Positions 1 through 8,470 of a stretch of 64,000 nucleotides of DNA are shown in pieces; position 1 is the first letter of the stretch; every line of letters begins with the position of its first letter. The stretch is taken from the NCBI RefSeq assembly GCF_017641085.1, contig NZ_JAEPPI010000001.1, positions 372,001 to 436,000 on the forward strand, in the 5' to 3' direction. Source of the DNA: Gracilimonas sp. GTDB taxonomy: Bacteria > Bacteroidota > Rhodothermia > Balneolales > Balneolaceae. Both the position numbers and the translations under genes were made by a program. A model generated the notes under the pieces. The model saw nothing but the letters and a program-made list of their open reading frames with translations. It had not been told where the DNA came from and did not search any database.

Positions 1-2249
1 TTGAGTTTGTCCAGGTCAAAACCTGAAATTTCAATCTCAATAGGTGTTTTGAAAGAGAACAGGGAAGGGCGGGAGAATTTGTACTGCAAACCCGGAATTT
101 GTTGAAGGGAAGATCGCATCTGATCCATCGCTGCTTCTTCTTCTGTAGTGGAAGAACCGGATGCAAGCGTTACGCTGAGCTCTCCCCAGTTTTCGCCGCC
201 TTGTTCTGGATTGGCATCCATTTGGTTTCCAGTTCCTGCTACGGCAAAGGTGGTTCTTACATTATCCAGGTTCCTGGATTTGTTCTGAACCGAGCGCAGG
301 GCTTTATCGGTTTCTTCAATTGGAGTTCCGGGAGGCAACTTGAATTCCACGGCAAACTCACCCTGCGATAGCTGAGGTATGAGCTCAATGCCGATTTGGG
401 GAACCAATGCGAGTGACCCCACAAAAGACAACAAAGCAACCGTGAGGACAACAAATTTATGATTCAGAGACCAGCGAAGTAAGCCGGCATACACTTTTTC
501 CGTAGCCTGATAGGATTGATCAAAAACCCATACAAAGGGTGAAAACAGAGCTTTTGTAATTTTGCTAATCCAGCGGAAAATGAATTTAATTCCTTTTGTT
601 AAAGCAGTAGGGATGGTGTAAAACAAAAACATACGTACGGATCGTAGTCCGCGACCGGCCTTGGTTTTAGGCTCTTTTAAATTCAGGGGCTGAGATTCGG
701 TTTTCTTTCCTCCAATAGAAGAGAGCATAGGAATCAGCGTGATGGCTACAATCAGTGAAGCCAATAAGGAGAAGGTCACCGTCAGTGCCTGATCACGAAA
801 AAGCTGTCCGGCAATTCCTTGAACAAATACCAACGGAAAGAATACAGCGATGGTGGTGAGGGTGGAGGCGATTACGGCCATTCCAACTTCTCCGGCACCT
901 TCACGGGCCGATTCTACAATTCCTTTCCCCATTTCCCGGTGCCGGGCTATGTTCTCCAGCACTACGATGGAGTTATCCACCAGCATCCCGATACCAAGAG
1001 CAATACCACCCAAAGACATAATGTTTAGTGAAATATCGTTGCCGTACATCAGGTTGAATGTGGCTATAATGGATACCGGAATAGAAACAGAAATAATGAC
1101 GGTGGTCCAGAAATTCCGGAGGAATAAATACAGCACAAGTACTGCCAGAATACCACCAATGATTCCGGCATTCTTCACTTCATTCACTGCAGAAGCTATA
1201 AACACAGACTGATCATACACTTTTTCCAATTTCATGTTAGAAGGAAGGGCATCACGGATATTCCCCATTCGGGCGTTGACGGCCTCAGCCACAGCTACGG
1301 TGTTGGCATCCCCTTCTTTGTAAATGGCAATTTCCACGGCTTCAGCACCATTCAGGCGGGTGATGGCCTCACGTTCTTTATACGCCTGGGTTACATCGGC
1401 TACATCTTTCAGGTAAATGGTATTGTCCTGATTTCGGGCAACAACCACATTTCGAATTTGTTCTACCGACTTAAATTCATTCAGCGTCCGCACCAGATAC
1501 TGCTGGGTTCCTTCCTCAAGCCGACCCCCGGAAAGATTTACGTTTTCAGCACTTAAAATCTGTGTTACGCTTTCAATAGGGATGTTCAAATAAGCGAGTC
1601 GCTGCTGATCAATGTTTACCTGTATCTCTTCTTCAAGTCCACCACTGATTTTTACCGAAGCAACCCCAAGGGCGGATTCTAAATTCTTTTTGAGCTGTTC
1701 ATCCGCTAATACACGCAGGCCTTTCAATCGGGAAATTGCGTCCGGGCTTTCCAGGTCCTGATAGCCTGCGTAATCCACATTTACACCATCCCCGGAAGGA
1801 TTATCAGTCCCGCCTTCGTTGTAATAGAGGGCATACCGCATGATGGGATCGAGCGTGGGATCAAAGCGTAAGGTAACCGGTTTATCGGCGTCTAAAGGAA
1901 GCTGAACGGCATCCAGTTTGGCCATAACGTCCAGGTTCGCAATGTTCATATCGGTTCCCCAGGCAAATTCCAGCACTACATCAGACTGACCCGCACGGGA
2001 AATGGAACGTACTTGCTGTACGCCTTTCACAACTCCAACCGCTTCTTCAACGGGCTTGGTAATCAGGTTTTCAACTTCAACAGGAGCTGCACCTTCAAAT
2101 TCGGTTCGGATGGTGAGGGTTGGATAGCTGAGTTCAGGGAGCAGGTTTACATTAAGCCGGGAGAGGGAAACCATTCCGAACAGCAGAATCCCGACTGTAA
2201 ACATGGCAATGGTAACTTTCCGGCGTATAGAAAGGTCAATGATTTTCAT
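1..2249 (-). CDS. RND (HAE1/AcrB-type) efflux transporter, inner-membrane subunit, C-terminus outside window
   Basis: The frame is open from an ATG at 2249 to the left window edge (749 codons seen, no stop), so the C-terminal part lies outside. The protein would be the proton-driven inner-membrane pump of a tripartite efflux system. It begins MKIIDLSIRRKVTIAMF, followed by a first membrane segment and a large periplasmic porter domain. A cluster of membrane segments follows, with the family motif GIGMLVDNSIVVLENI near residues 415-430, whose Asp belongs to the proton relay. A basic cytoplasmic linker precedes TM7 and the second porter domain. It lies 12 bp after the membrane-fusion gene, so the two form one minus-strand operon. 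The substrate (drug, bile salt or other) cannot be told from sequence. No TolC-like gene is seen upstream; it may lie beyond the left edge. Confidence 0.93.
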   Translation of the reverse strand, partial: MKIIDLSIRRKVTIAMFTVGILLFGMVSLSRLNVNLLPELSYPTLTIRTEFEGAAPVEVENLITKPVEEAVGVVKGVQQVRSISRAGQSDVVLEFAWGTDMNIANLDVMAKLDAVQLPLDADKPVTLRFDPTLDPIMRYALYYNEGGTDNPSGDGVNVDYAGYQDLESPDAISRLKGLRVLADEQLKKNLESALGVASVKISGGLEEEIQVNIDQQRLAYLNIPIESVTQILSAENVNLSGGRLEEGTQQYLVRTLNEFKSVEQIRNVVVARNQDNTIYLKDVADVTQAYKEREAITRLNGAEAVEIAIYKEGDANTVAVAEAVNARMGNIRDALPSNMKLEKVYDQSVFIASAVNEVKNAGIIGGILAVLVLYLFLRNFWTTVIISVSIPVSIIATFNLMYGNDISLNIMSLGGIALGIGMLVDNSIVVLENIARHREMGKGIVESAREGAGEVGMAVIASTLTTIAVFFPLVFVQGIAGQLFRDQALTVTFSLLASLIVAITLIPMLSSIGGKKTESQPLNLKEPKTKAGRGLRSVRMFLFYTIPTALTKGIKFIFRWISKITKALFSPFVWVFDQSYQATEKVYAGLLRWSLNHKFVVLTVALLSFVGSLALVPQIGIELIPQLSQGEFAVEFKLPPGTPIEETDKALRSVQNKSRNLDNVRTTFAVAGTGNQMDANPEQGGENWGELSVTLASGSSTTEEEAAMDQMRSSLQQIPGLQYKFSRPSLFSFKTPIEIEISGFDLDKL

Positions 2250-2261
2250 AGGAGAGCCTGT

Positions 2262-3317
2262 TTACAGATTGGAGATAACGTTTACTTTGGTGCTGTCCTG
2301 AAGACTTCCTTGCCCAATGGTGACTACCATTTCGCCTTCTTCCAGTCCTTCGATCACTTCAACATTCACCCCGTTGGTGTAACCGGTTTTAATAGCTTTT
2401 TTGAAGGCCAGTGAGTCTTTGATCACATATACACTTTGGGCGAGATCTTCCGACATAACGGCTGATTTAGGAATCATGCGGGTGTTTTCACGGGTGTCGT
2501 ACACAATTTTCACACGCCCGAACATACCGGGGCGAAGCATACCTTTGGTTTCATCCACATACACAGTCACTTTAAACGTTCCGGTTTGGGAGTCCACAAC
2601 CGGGCTGATGCGTTCTACATGGCCGGCGAAGGTTTGATTGGGTAAAGCATCCACTTTGAGTTCCGCGCGCTGGTCATTTCTGATTTTTGCCATCTCATGC
2701 TCCGGGATGTGCAATATTGCCTGCAATGGACTAAAATCGGTAACCCGATACACCTGCTGATCTGTGCCGATCATATTTCCAACTTTCACAAATCGCTCAG
2801 AAATCACTCCGCCAATCGGAGATTTAATAGATGTATGCTCAAGATTCAGTTGAGCAAGCTCATAGGCTGCTTTTTGAGACTCATACTCGTATTGAGCATT
2901 TTGGTAGGCTTCGGCAGCAATCAGGTTCTTTTCATAAAGTTCTTTGTTACGGTCAAAGTCGTTTTTCAGTCGGTCTAAAGTTGCTTTGGCCCGGGCTGCT
3001 TCAATACGGTACTGGTCGTCTTCAATTTTCGCGATCACCTGTCCGGCTTTAACCTCATCGCCTTCCTCAACATAAATTTCCCGAACAATTCCGCGAACTT
3101 TAGCTACCACTGTAGCTTCTTGTTCGGCTTCAAGAGTGGCGGTGTTGGCATAGTAAGCAGAGATATCTCCCCGGCTCACGTTACTGACTTCCACCGGAAT
3201 AATCAGATCTTCGTCTTCACCATTTTGATTTTCTTCGTTTCCATTGTTACAAGCACTGGTGAATATCAAAGCTGTAATCATGACCAATAGCGGGAGGGAG
3301 TAGCGTAATGTTTTCAT
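2262..3317 (-). CDS. RND efflux periplasmic adaptor (membrane fusion protein), lipoprotein
   Basis: A 351-residue HlyD/AcrA-family adaptor that would join the inner-membrane pump to an outer-membrane channel. A lipoprotein signal peptide ends at the lipobox with Cys23 (TSAC), followed by an acidic linker. Next come a biotinyl-lipoyl-like hairpin (ATVVAKVRGIVREIYVEEGD), an alpha-helical coiled-coil hairpin of about 60 residues rich in Ala, Lys and Glu, the second lipoyl half (IKSPIGGVISERFVKVGN) and beta-barrel and membrane-proximal domains. The length is normal for the family. It is the first gene of a minus-strand pair with the RND pump. The upstream 231 bp to the PorV-like gene hold no further gene and no clear operator. 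Confidence 0.95.
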   Translation of the reverse strand: MKTLRYSLPLLVMITALIFTSACNNGNEENQNGEDEDLIIPVEVSNVSRGDISAYYANTATLEAEQEATVVAKVRGIVREIYVEEGDEVKAGQVIAKIEDDQYRIEAARAKATLDRLKNDFDRNKELYEKNLIAAEAYQNAQYEYESQKAAYELAQLNLEHTSIKSPIGGVISERFVKVGNMIGTDQQVYRVTDFSPLQAILHIPEHEMAKIRNDQRAELKVDALPNQTFAGHVERISPVVDSQTGTFKVTVYVDETKGMLRPGMFGRVKIVYDTRENTRMIPKSAVMSEDLAQSVYVIKDSLAFKKAIKTGYTNGVNVEVIEGLEEGEMVVTIGQGSLQDSTKVNVISNL

Positions 3318-3548
3318 CTGAGTGTATTAAAACCGTTTTGATTATTTGCAACGGTGTTGGCTTACGCCCGGATGAAATCTTTGTTTCGGGAAGGCTGAAG
3401 TTTCTATTGGCTTGTTCTATACAATCTGACCAATCCGAGTGCTATTCTTCGGGCTGTACGGCTTGTATAATTTGTACCACGAGGTTGGAGCTTATTCAAT
3501 GAGGCCGGGTCTCAGGATTAAGTAGTGAAGCGGAGCTTTGTTAAGAGG

Positions 3549-4724
3549 TTAAAACCCATATACGGATATGGAAAACTGATGGAAGGACGAGCCGGTAAGT
3601 GGATGATTGGTTTCGTTGACACTGTAAGTTGACCAGCTATAACTGAAATCCAAATGATTTGCTACGGACCTGATTACGGGGTGCTCGTTTTTGCTGAATA
3701 ATAGTTTAAGAATCGGTTTGGCACTCAAAGAAACACCGGATGTATTCACTGATTTCCTGTAACCGGGTCCATAGTATCGCCCAAGTCCGGCTGTAAAACC
3801 TTCAAGAATATGTAGTCTGAAACCCTGACTTATTTCTATATCGTCATCACTCTTGGAAAGCAATACATTGTCCAGCATGGGAATGATGCCCGGTTTTTTG
3901 TTATAGCTGACCGAATTTCCATGCACAGCAATTCGGAGGTCTTTGGCATCAACAGCCCAGTCAATTTTTACCAACTCCATACTATTGCCGGCTATCATAT
4001 CCTCATAAGCGAGTGAAAGTCCGTAACCAAAAATGGATTTTCGTGGCAAGGGGTCAGGTCTTACGGAGGCATCATACTGGATGAAGGCTCCATCATTTTG
4101 CAAGGCATACCCAATCGATGCTTCTGCTTTGAAACTATTGATAGAAAAGGGGTAACCGATCTGAATTCCGAAATCGTTGGCTTCAACTTTTGCCTGATAT
4201 AATCCCAGATCAGAGTCAATCTTTTTGAATGAATAGCCAATACTCACCCAGATCCCGAAATCATATCTGAGTCCAACCGAGTAAAGCTGATAATTTTCAA
4301 CGGGATTGTAGGTACTGTCAGGCATTGGGTTATTCAGATCAGAATATTGGATTTCTCCCAGTTCAAACCGGGTATTCATTACTCCAACACCAATACTAAG
4401 AGGAACATCATTAAACTTATATCCTGCAGCCAGAGAAGAGTTGTAAAGTCTGGGGTTATCATAGAGGTCAGGCAACCAGTTATTGCCATTTGGGTGAAAT
4501 TGATAAGAGAAATTTTTTGAGGCTCCAAAGTTTCCGAGCTGAGCAGGGTTGTAATAAAAGGCCACATTATAATTGGAAGGGAGAGCTACCAATGCTCCGG
4601 CATTCATGTTGGTTTGGGCATCCGGCCTGATCTCAAGAAAAGGAACTGCTGTCACGGCCACTTGGGCATTTACATTCAAACAAACTGAGAGGAGAATTAG
4701 GGTGATAGCGGAAAGAAATTTCAT
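3549..4724 (-). CDS. PorV/LptO-like outer-membrane protein
   Basis: A 391-residue protein with a Sec signal peptide (cleavage near VNAQ, residues 18-21). The N-terminal block reads PFLEIRPDAQTNMNAG, then YYNPAQLG. This layout (PFL.I.PDA..., then NPA.L) is that of the PorV/PorQ family, FadL-like outer-membrane barrels. The rest alternates aromatic and polar residues as in a 14-strand barrel and ends in Phe (SISVYGF), typical of barrel insertion. In Bacteroidota PorV shuttles T9SS cargo to the attachment complex. Such a role fits the T9SS-tagged protease at 20297-23950, but PorV-like paralogues with other tasks exist, so the T9SS link is inference. It stands alone between the efflux operon and a small membrane-protein gene. 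Confidence 0.72.
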   Translation of the reverse strand: MKFLSAITLILLSVCLNVNAQVAVTAVPFLEIRPDAQTNMNAGALVALPSNYNVAFYYNPAQLGNFGASKNFSYQFHPNGNNWLPDLYDNPRLYNSSLAAGYKFNDVPLSIGVGVMNTRFELGEIQYSDLNNPMPDSTYNPVENYQLYSVGLRYDFGIWVSIGYSFKKIDSDLGLYQAKVEANDFGIQIGYPFSINSFKAEASIGYALQNDGAFIQYDASVRPDPLPRKSIFGYGLSLAYEDMIAGNSMELVKIDWAVDAKDLRIAVHGNSVSYNKKPGIIPMLDNVLLSKSDDDIEISQGFRLHILEGFTAGLGRYYGPGYRKSVNTSGVSLSAKPILKLLFSKNEHPVIRSVANHLDFSYSWSTYSVNETNHPLTGSSFHQFSISVYGF

Positions 4725-4772
4725 CAGACCAGGTAATGACTTTAATATTTAGTGGATGACTGTTTTTAATAC

Positions 4773-5093
4773 TCAAATCTGAGATAACACAAAGATTATG
4801 CTGAATACAATAATGAATACGATAAACATGCCCATGCATCCTTTCTGTTCAGATTCGATGATCGGCGTACCTTCTTTATAAAGATCAAATACCACTCCAT
4901 TCATACCAAACCCAAACTGGATGGTGCATTCTACATCTCTGCCATCTTCCCTGACCGTGAACGTATGCTCTGCCCCCAGCATAGAATAGGTGGATGAGAC
5001 CACCTCACCATTTACCTTTACCGTTTCTTTGCCAAGCAGTGTATTAAAGAGCTCAATTTTGTTATCCCCAAGGTGAACGGTTGTGTATTTCAT
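4773..5093 (-). CDS. small C-terminally anchored membrane protein, function unknown
   Basis: A 106-residue protein without a signal peptide. Residues 1-80 are beta-rich and soluble, with short strands such as KVNGEVVSS and HTFTVREDGRDVECTIQF. The last 20 residues (MGMFIVFIIVFSIIFVLSQI) form one hydrophobic segment, so it should be tail-anchored. I do not recognise a family. It lies upstream of the PorV-like gene on the same strand with 48 bp between them and could be co-transcribed with it. Confidence 0.6.
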   Translation of the reverse strand: MKYTTVHLGDNKIELFNTLLGKETVKVNGEVVSSTYSMLGAEHTFTVREDGRDVECTIQFGFGMNGVVFDLYKEGTPIIESEQKGCMGMFIVFIIVFSIIFVLSQI

Positions 5094-5216
5094 AGTGCTG
5101 TACCCATTTGTTTAGCGATAAAAATTCAACTTTAGGCATAAGGTACTAATTTGTTGAGTTATTGAGTGAATAATTTCTTTCGTAGTAGTAGCCCGAATCA
5201 GATCCAGAAAAAACAT

Positions 5217-5252
5217 AAAAAAAGCCACAAACCATCTTTCAGATTTGTAGCT
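5217..5252 (-). terminator. intrinsic terminator of the MBL-fold hydrolase gene
   Basis: Read on the minus strand, AGCTACAAA pairs with TTTGTGGCT (nine pairs, one G-U) and is followed by a run of seven T. It starts about 20 bp past the stop codon of the hydrolase gene. Confidence 0.7.
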
Positions 5253-5274
5253 CAGGGAGGGGAAATTCAGAATA

Positions 5275-5979
5275 TCACCCCAGGAAATTAGCGCCTTTTT
5301 CAGGCACAACCACTTCCGTGTCGGTGATGTCTTCCAGTATTTCTTTGAATTCCTCAGGGTCTGCTTCAATAGGAGGCCACGTATTGTAGTGCATAGGCAC
5401 GGCCATCTTAGCCCCGATCAGTTCTACAGCATAAGCGGCTTCTTCAGGCCCCATAGTGAAATGATCCCCAATGGGTGCCAGTACCACATGCGGCCGGTAA
5501 AGCTCTCCATAGAACTCAAGATCAGCAAAAATGTTGGTATCGCCCATATGGTAAATGCAGATGTCATCTTCAAATGAAAGCACGAGTCCGCCTGGATCGC
5601 CGGCATACTTTCCTTTATAGGAAGAGCTGTGGTTGGCAGAGACCAGCGTTACGGAAAAGTCTTCAAAATGAACAGTTCCGCCTTTATTAAAACCAATGGC
5701 TTGTTCTTCCGGCAACCCTTCTTCCTGTAAGATTCCCATCAGTTCCAGAATGCCCACAACTTTGGCTCCGGTATTTTTGGCAATTTCCACGGTATCGCCC
5801 ACATGATCTTCATGCCCGTGGGTCAGTAAAATATAATCGGCTTCTTCTACTTCTTTAAGTTCATCCGGGGTGGAGGGGTTGTCTTTCAGAAACGGATCGA
5901 TATAAATAATCTTTCCACTTTGGCTCTCCAGCTTAAAGGCTGAATGCCCCAGCCAGTGTGCTTTAACTTGTGTATTCAT
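5275..5979 (-). CDS. UPF0173-type metal-dependent hydrolase (metallo-beta-lactamase fold)
   Basis: A 234-residue single-domain MBL-fold protein of the UPF0173 (YtkL-like) group. The metal-binding motif is H54-G-H56-E-D58-H59 (THGHEDHVGD). Further likely ligands are the His in SANHSSSY, the Asp in MGDTNIF and the His in PMHYNTW. It begins at the beta strand KAHWLGHSAFKLES, which is typical of the group, and has no signal peptide, so it is cytoplasmic. The physiological substrate of the family is not established. It is monocistronic, with a terminator directly downstream and a divergent ytxJ gene upstream. Confidence 0.9.
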   Translation of the reverse strand: MNTQVKAHWLGHSAFKLESQSGKIIYIDPFLKDNPSTPDELKEVEEADYILLTHGHEDHVGDTVEIAKNTGAKVVGILELMGILQEEGLPEEQAIGFNKGGTVHFEDFSVTLVSANHSSSYKGKYAGDPGGLVLSFEDDICIYHMGDTNIFADLEFYGELYRPHVVLAPIGDHFTMGPEEAAYAVELIGAKMAVPMHYNTWPPIEADPEEFKEILEDITDTEVVVPEKGANFLG

Positions 5980-6145
5980 GATCTCCTTAATTTAATTAGG
6001 TTAAATCTGTTATCGTAAACTACTTAACTAAATGAAAACCATGCAAAAATGATTCGGTCTTTATCAAATTGATGATTAAGCGGTGTGCACCCGGTTATTT
6101 CAAAGCATAAATACTTGTATATTTAGGAGAATTAAAAAAGGACAA

Positions 6146-6538
6146 ATGGGCATTTTAGATTCAATTGGCAATTTATTTGGAACGGAAAGCCAGCCGCAGA
6201 ATAAGTTTAACTGGAAAGAGTTGACTTCTGAGGAAGACGTGGCGGACGTTATGCATACCTCCAATGAAAAGCCCCAGGTGATTTATAAGCACAGTTCGCG
6301 ATGTGCCACCAGCTATTTTGCCCTGAAAAACGTAGAGTCCATTTCTGCTGAAGATCAACTAAAGGCCGATTTCCATATGGTGGATGTAATTAGTCGACGG
6401 CCTACATCTATGCATATTGCAGAGGAATTGGAAATCAGGCATGAATCTCCCCAGTTATTTGTGATCAAAGACGGGGAAGTGATATGGAGTGGCTCTCACA
6501 ATCAAATCCAGGCAGAGGTTCTGGAAAACATACTTTAG
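6146..6538 (+). CDS. ytxJ: bacillithiol-system redox protein YtxJ
   Basis: A 130-residue thioredoxin-fold protein of the YtxJ family, proposed to act as a monothiol bacilliredoxin. The active-site strand reads VIYKHSSRCATS with the single Cys53. The C-terminal half carries the cis-Pro region (ESPQLFVIKDGEVIWSGSHNQI). I place the start at 6146 (MGILDSIGNLF), preceded by a purine-rich AAAAAAGGAC tract. The frame is open further upstream, but that extension (MCTRLFQSIN...) does not resemble the family. Its presence implies that the organism makes bacillithiol. A small membrane-protein gene follows 65 bp downstream. Confidence 0.85.
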   Translation: MGILDSIGNLFGTESQPQNKFNWKELTSEEDVADVMHTSNEKPQVIYKHSSRCATSYFALKNVESISAEDQLKADFHMVDVISRRPTSMHIAEELEIRHESPQLFVIKDGEVIWSGSHNQIQAEVLENIL

Positions 6539-6603
6539 AGAGTTATTCAGGGCCAAAAAAGTGCCCGTAAATGACAGTTTTAGGTTTTGGAAGGACAAGA
6601 AAA

Positions 6604-6831
6604 ATGAAAAGTTTTTTAACGTGGATTACTGCGGTGGCTATCGGTGGATGCATCGGCTACGGAGCCAGCTTCCTGATGGAGATTGGATTAGCCCTGCCGA
6701 TTGGTATAGGCGTATTGATAGGAAGCTCAGTGGGCATCACTATTAATATTCACCGGGATGAGGACCTTGACATCCCGCCGGAAGAGAAACCGGCTGCAAA
6801 TTCTGATTCCGAAACAAAAGAAACTGTTTAA
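6604..6831 (+). CDS. small two-helix membrane protein
   Basis: A 75-residue protein with two hydrophobic segments joined by a short loop (FLTWITAVAIGGCIGYGASF and ALPIGIGVLIGSSVGITINI), then a charged tail rich in Glu, Pro and Lys. The start at 6604 is preferred over an in-frame ATG at 6571 because GGAAGGAC lies at a good distance upstream. The Gly spacing in both helices suggests tight packing, as in small hairpin membrane proteins. It follows ytxJ on the same strand and converges with mtnA. No family recognised. Confidence 0.6.
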   Translation: MKSFLTWITAVAIGGCIGYGASFLMEIGLALPIGIGVLIGSSVGITINIHRDEDLDIPPEEKPAANSDSETKETV

Positions 6832-6854
6832 GACCGAACTTTTAGACTAACCTC

Positions 6855-7901
6855 TTACTTCTCAAACAGCTTTTTGATGTTCTTCTTAAAGTCCGGTTCT
6901 ACTATTCCCTTATCTGTAATAAATCCGGTAATATACTTGTTAGGCGTTACATCAAAAGCCGGGTTGTAGGCATCTGTTTTCTTCGGGGTGATGGGAGTCT
7001 TAGCTAAATGTGTTACTTCTTCGGGTTCCCGTTCTTCAATTTCTATTTCATCACCGGTTTCGGTTTCAAGGTCAAAGGTTGAGAGGGGAAGGGCTACATA
7101 AAAAGGGATTTCATTTTCTTTGGCTAATACAGCAAGGGAGTATGTCCCGATTTTGTTTGCGGTATCTCCATTGGCTGTCACCCGGTCGGCCCCTACAACC
7201 ACCATATCCACTTTGCCTTGTTTCATTAATGAGCCGGCCATGGAATCTGTAATCATATGGAAGGGTATCTCTGCCTGTTTAAGTTCCCAGGCCGTAAGCC
7301 GTGCCCCCTGTAAGAGCGGACGCGTTTCGTCCACCCAAACATGGATGTCTTTGTCGTCATCATCGGCGTGTAAAATTACCGATAAAGCAGTTCCATAGGC
7401 TCCTGTCGCTAATCCTCCTGTGTTGCAATGGGTGAGGATATTCCAGCCTTTTTCAACCAATTCAGCACCGTTCTCCCCAATTTTTTTGCATACGCGTTTG
7501 TCCTCATCGTGAATGGTCTTGGCCGTCTTGAGGATGATTTCCTTAATCTCTTCAAGGTCTTTGTCTTTATTAGCATACACGGTTTGATTGATCCGCTCCA
7601 GAGCCCAGCTCAGGTTAACCGCTGTTGGCCGGGACGACTTCAGGTATTCAATCCAGCGATTCAGTTCTACATTGAAGCTGGTAAAGTTCTTCGATTCCAA
7701 ATCTCTGACGCCAAGATATAACCCATAAGCTCCGGCAATTCCGATAGCGGGTGCTCCGCGCACTTTCAGCTTTTTGATGGCATCCCAAACCTGCCCGATG
7801 GTATTCACATCAGAATATATTTCACGCAGCGGCAGCTGAGTTTGGTCCAAAATTACTAAATGATCGTCTTGCCAGGTAATTGATTGGTAGTTTTGTTGCA
7901 T
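6855..7901 (-). CDS. mtnA: S-methyl-5-thioribose-1-phosphate isomerase
   Basis: A 348-residue enzyme of the methionine salvage pathway that converts methylthioribose-1-phosphate to methylthioribulose-1-phosphate in the cytoplasm. Family motifs are present: KLKVRGAPAIGIAGAYGL (substrate binding), the catalytic-Cys segment THCNTGGLATGAYGTAL, DETRPLLQGARLTAWEL, and VVVGADRVTANGDTANKIGT with the catalytic Asp. The C-terminus (PAFDVTPNKYITGFITDKG) is typical. An insertion of acidic residues (LETETGDEIEIEEREPEEV) is expected in the MtnA group and helps separate it from eIF2B subunits. No other salvage gene (mtnK, mtnB, mtnC) is nearby and no SAM riboswitch is visible in the 71-bp upstream gap. Confidence 0.95.
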   Translation of the reverse strand: MQQNYQSITWQDDHLVILDQTQLPLREIYSDVNTIGQVWDAIKKLKVRGAPAIGIAGAYGLYLGVRDLESKNFTSFNVELNRWIEYLKSSRPTAVNLSWALERINQTVYANKDKDLEEIKEIILKTAKTIHDEDKRVCKKIGENGAELVEKGWNILTHCNTGGLATGAYGTALSVILHADDDDKDIHVWVDETRPLLQGARLTAWELKQAEIPFHMITDSMAGSLMKQGKVDMVVVGADRVTANGDTANKIGTYSLAVLAKENEIPFYVALPLSTFDLETETGDEIEIEEREPEEVTHLAKTPITPKKTDAYNPAFDVTPNKYITGFITDKGIVEPDFKKNIKKLFEK

Positions 7902-7921
7902 TACTTATCTTGGCTTTTTAA

Positions 7922-7960
7922 ATGGAACGCGGATGAACTCGATTGAGCTGATCTTCGCGG
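7922..7960 (+). repeat. left inverted repeat flanking the GxxExxY gene
   Basis: The plus strand here starts ATGGAACGC and matches the reverse complement of 8423-8461 at 29 of 39 positions without gaps (my hand alignment). The unit from 7922 to 8461 contains only the GxxExxY gene. Confidence 0.65.
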
Positions 7961-7972
7961 TTAAAAATGTAC

Positions 7973-8344
7973 TTAAGATTTGTTTGAAAATATTTTTCGT
8001 TTGAACTCGGGTTTCTTTCCAAAATTAAAAAGAAGTCCGACTTCAATATTAGTTGCTCTCAGGTAATTGATTAACTGAAATTCATGTTCTTGCATTAGTT
8101 TTCTGGATGCTTTCAGTTCTAAAATAACCTTCTCTTCTACTAAAACATCTGCAAAGAAAGTACCAACTTTTTGATTCCTATATTGTACTTCAATAGGCAC
8201 TTGATTTACTACATTCAACCCTTGTCTTTTTAACTCAATCAACAGAGCATTCTCATATACACTTTCCAAAAACCCATAACCCAGCTTGTTGTAAACCAGG
8301 TAGAAAGACTCAATGATTTTTTCAGTTAATTTTTCATGAAGCAT
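7973..8344 (-). CDS. GxxExxY protein (PD-(D/E)XK-like fold, PF13366)
   Basis: A 123-residue protein with the eponymous motif G24-F-L-E27-S-V-Y30 (YGFLESVYENAL). A PD-(D/E)XK-like core follows: D66 in FFADVLVEE and E76-x-K78 in VILELKAS. The C-terminal part (EHEFQLINYLRATNIEVGLLFNFG) is also typical. The fold is related to nucleases, but no activity is established for the family. The gene is isolated and lies inside a pair of imperfect inverted repeats (7922-7960 and 8423-8461), which suggests that it travels or spreads as a unit. It is more AT-rich by eye than its neighbours, consistent with transfer. Confidence 0.93.
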   Translation of the reverse strand: MLHEKLTEKIIESFYLVYNKLGYGFLESVYENALLIELKRQGLNVVNQVPIEVQYRNQKVGTFFADVLVEEKVILELKASRKLMQEHEFQLINYLRATNIEVGLLFNFGKKPEFKRKIFSNKS

Positions 8345-8422
8345 AAAGGCATTCCGTGATTAATACTTCTAAATATATAAAAACCACCAATATCTAATAA
8401 ATTTCAGGTATTTAACTTAAAT

Positions 8423-8461
8423 CCGTGAAATTCTGCCCAATCTGTTTTATCAGCGTTCCAT
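8423..8461 (-). repeat. right inverted repeat flanking the GxxExxY gene
   Basis: Reverse-complement partner of 7922-7960 (29 of 39 positions identical, the outer nine bases perfect). On the plus strand it reads as degenerate units of about 10 bp (ATCCGTGAAA, then related steps ending GCGTTCCAT), so it may itself derive from a dispersed degenerate repeat. Confidence 0.65.
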
Positions 8462-8470
8462 CATAAAAAA

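Noticed and set aside
3308-3502. A 64-codon plus-strand frame between the membrane-fusion and PorV-like genes
   Set aside because: It overlaps the start of the membrane-fusion gene, lacks a ribosome binding site and resembles no protein. Cys-rich translation by chance.
7902-7972. A SAM or other riboswitch before mtnA
   Set aside because: Only 71 bp lie upstream and most of it belongs to the inverted repeat of the GxxExxY unit; no conserved aptamer core seen.
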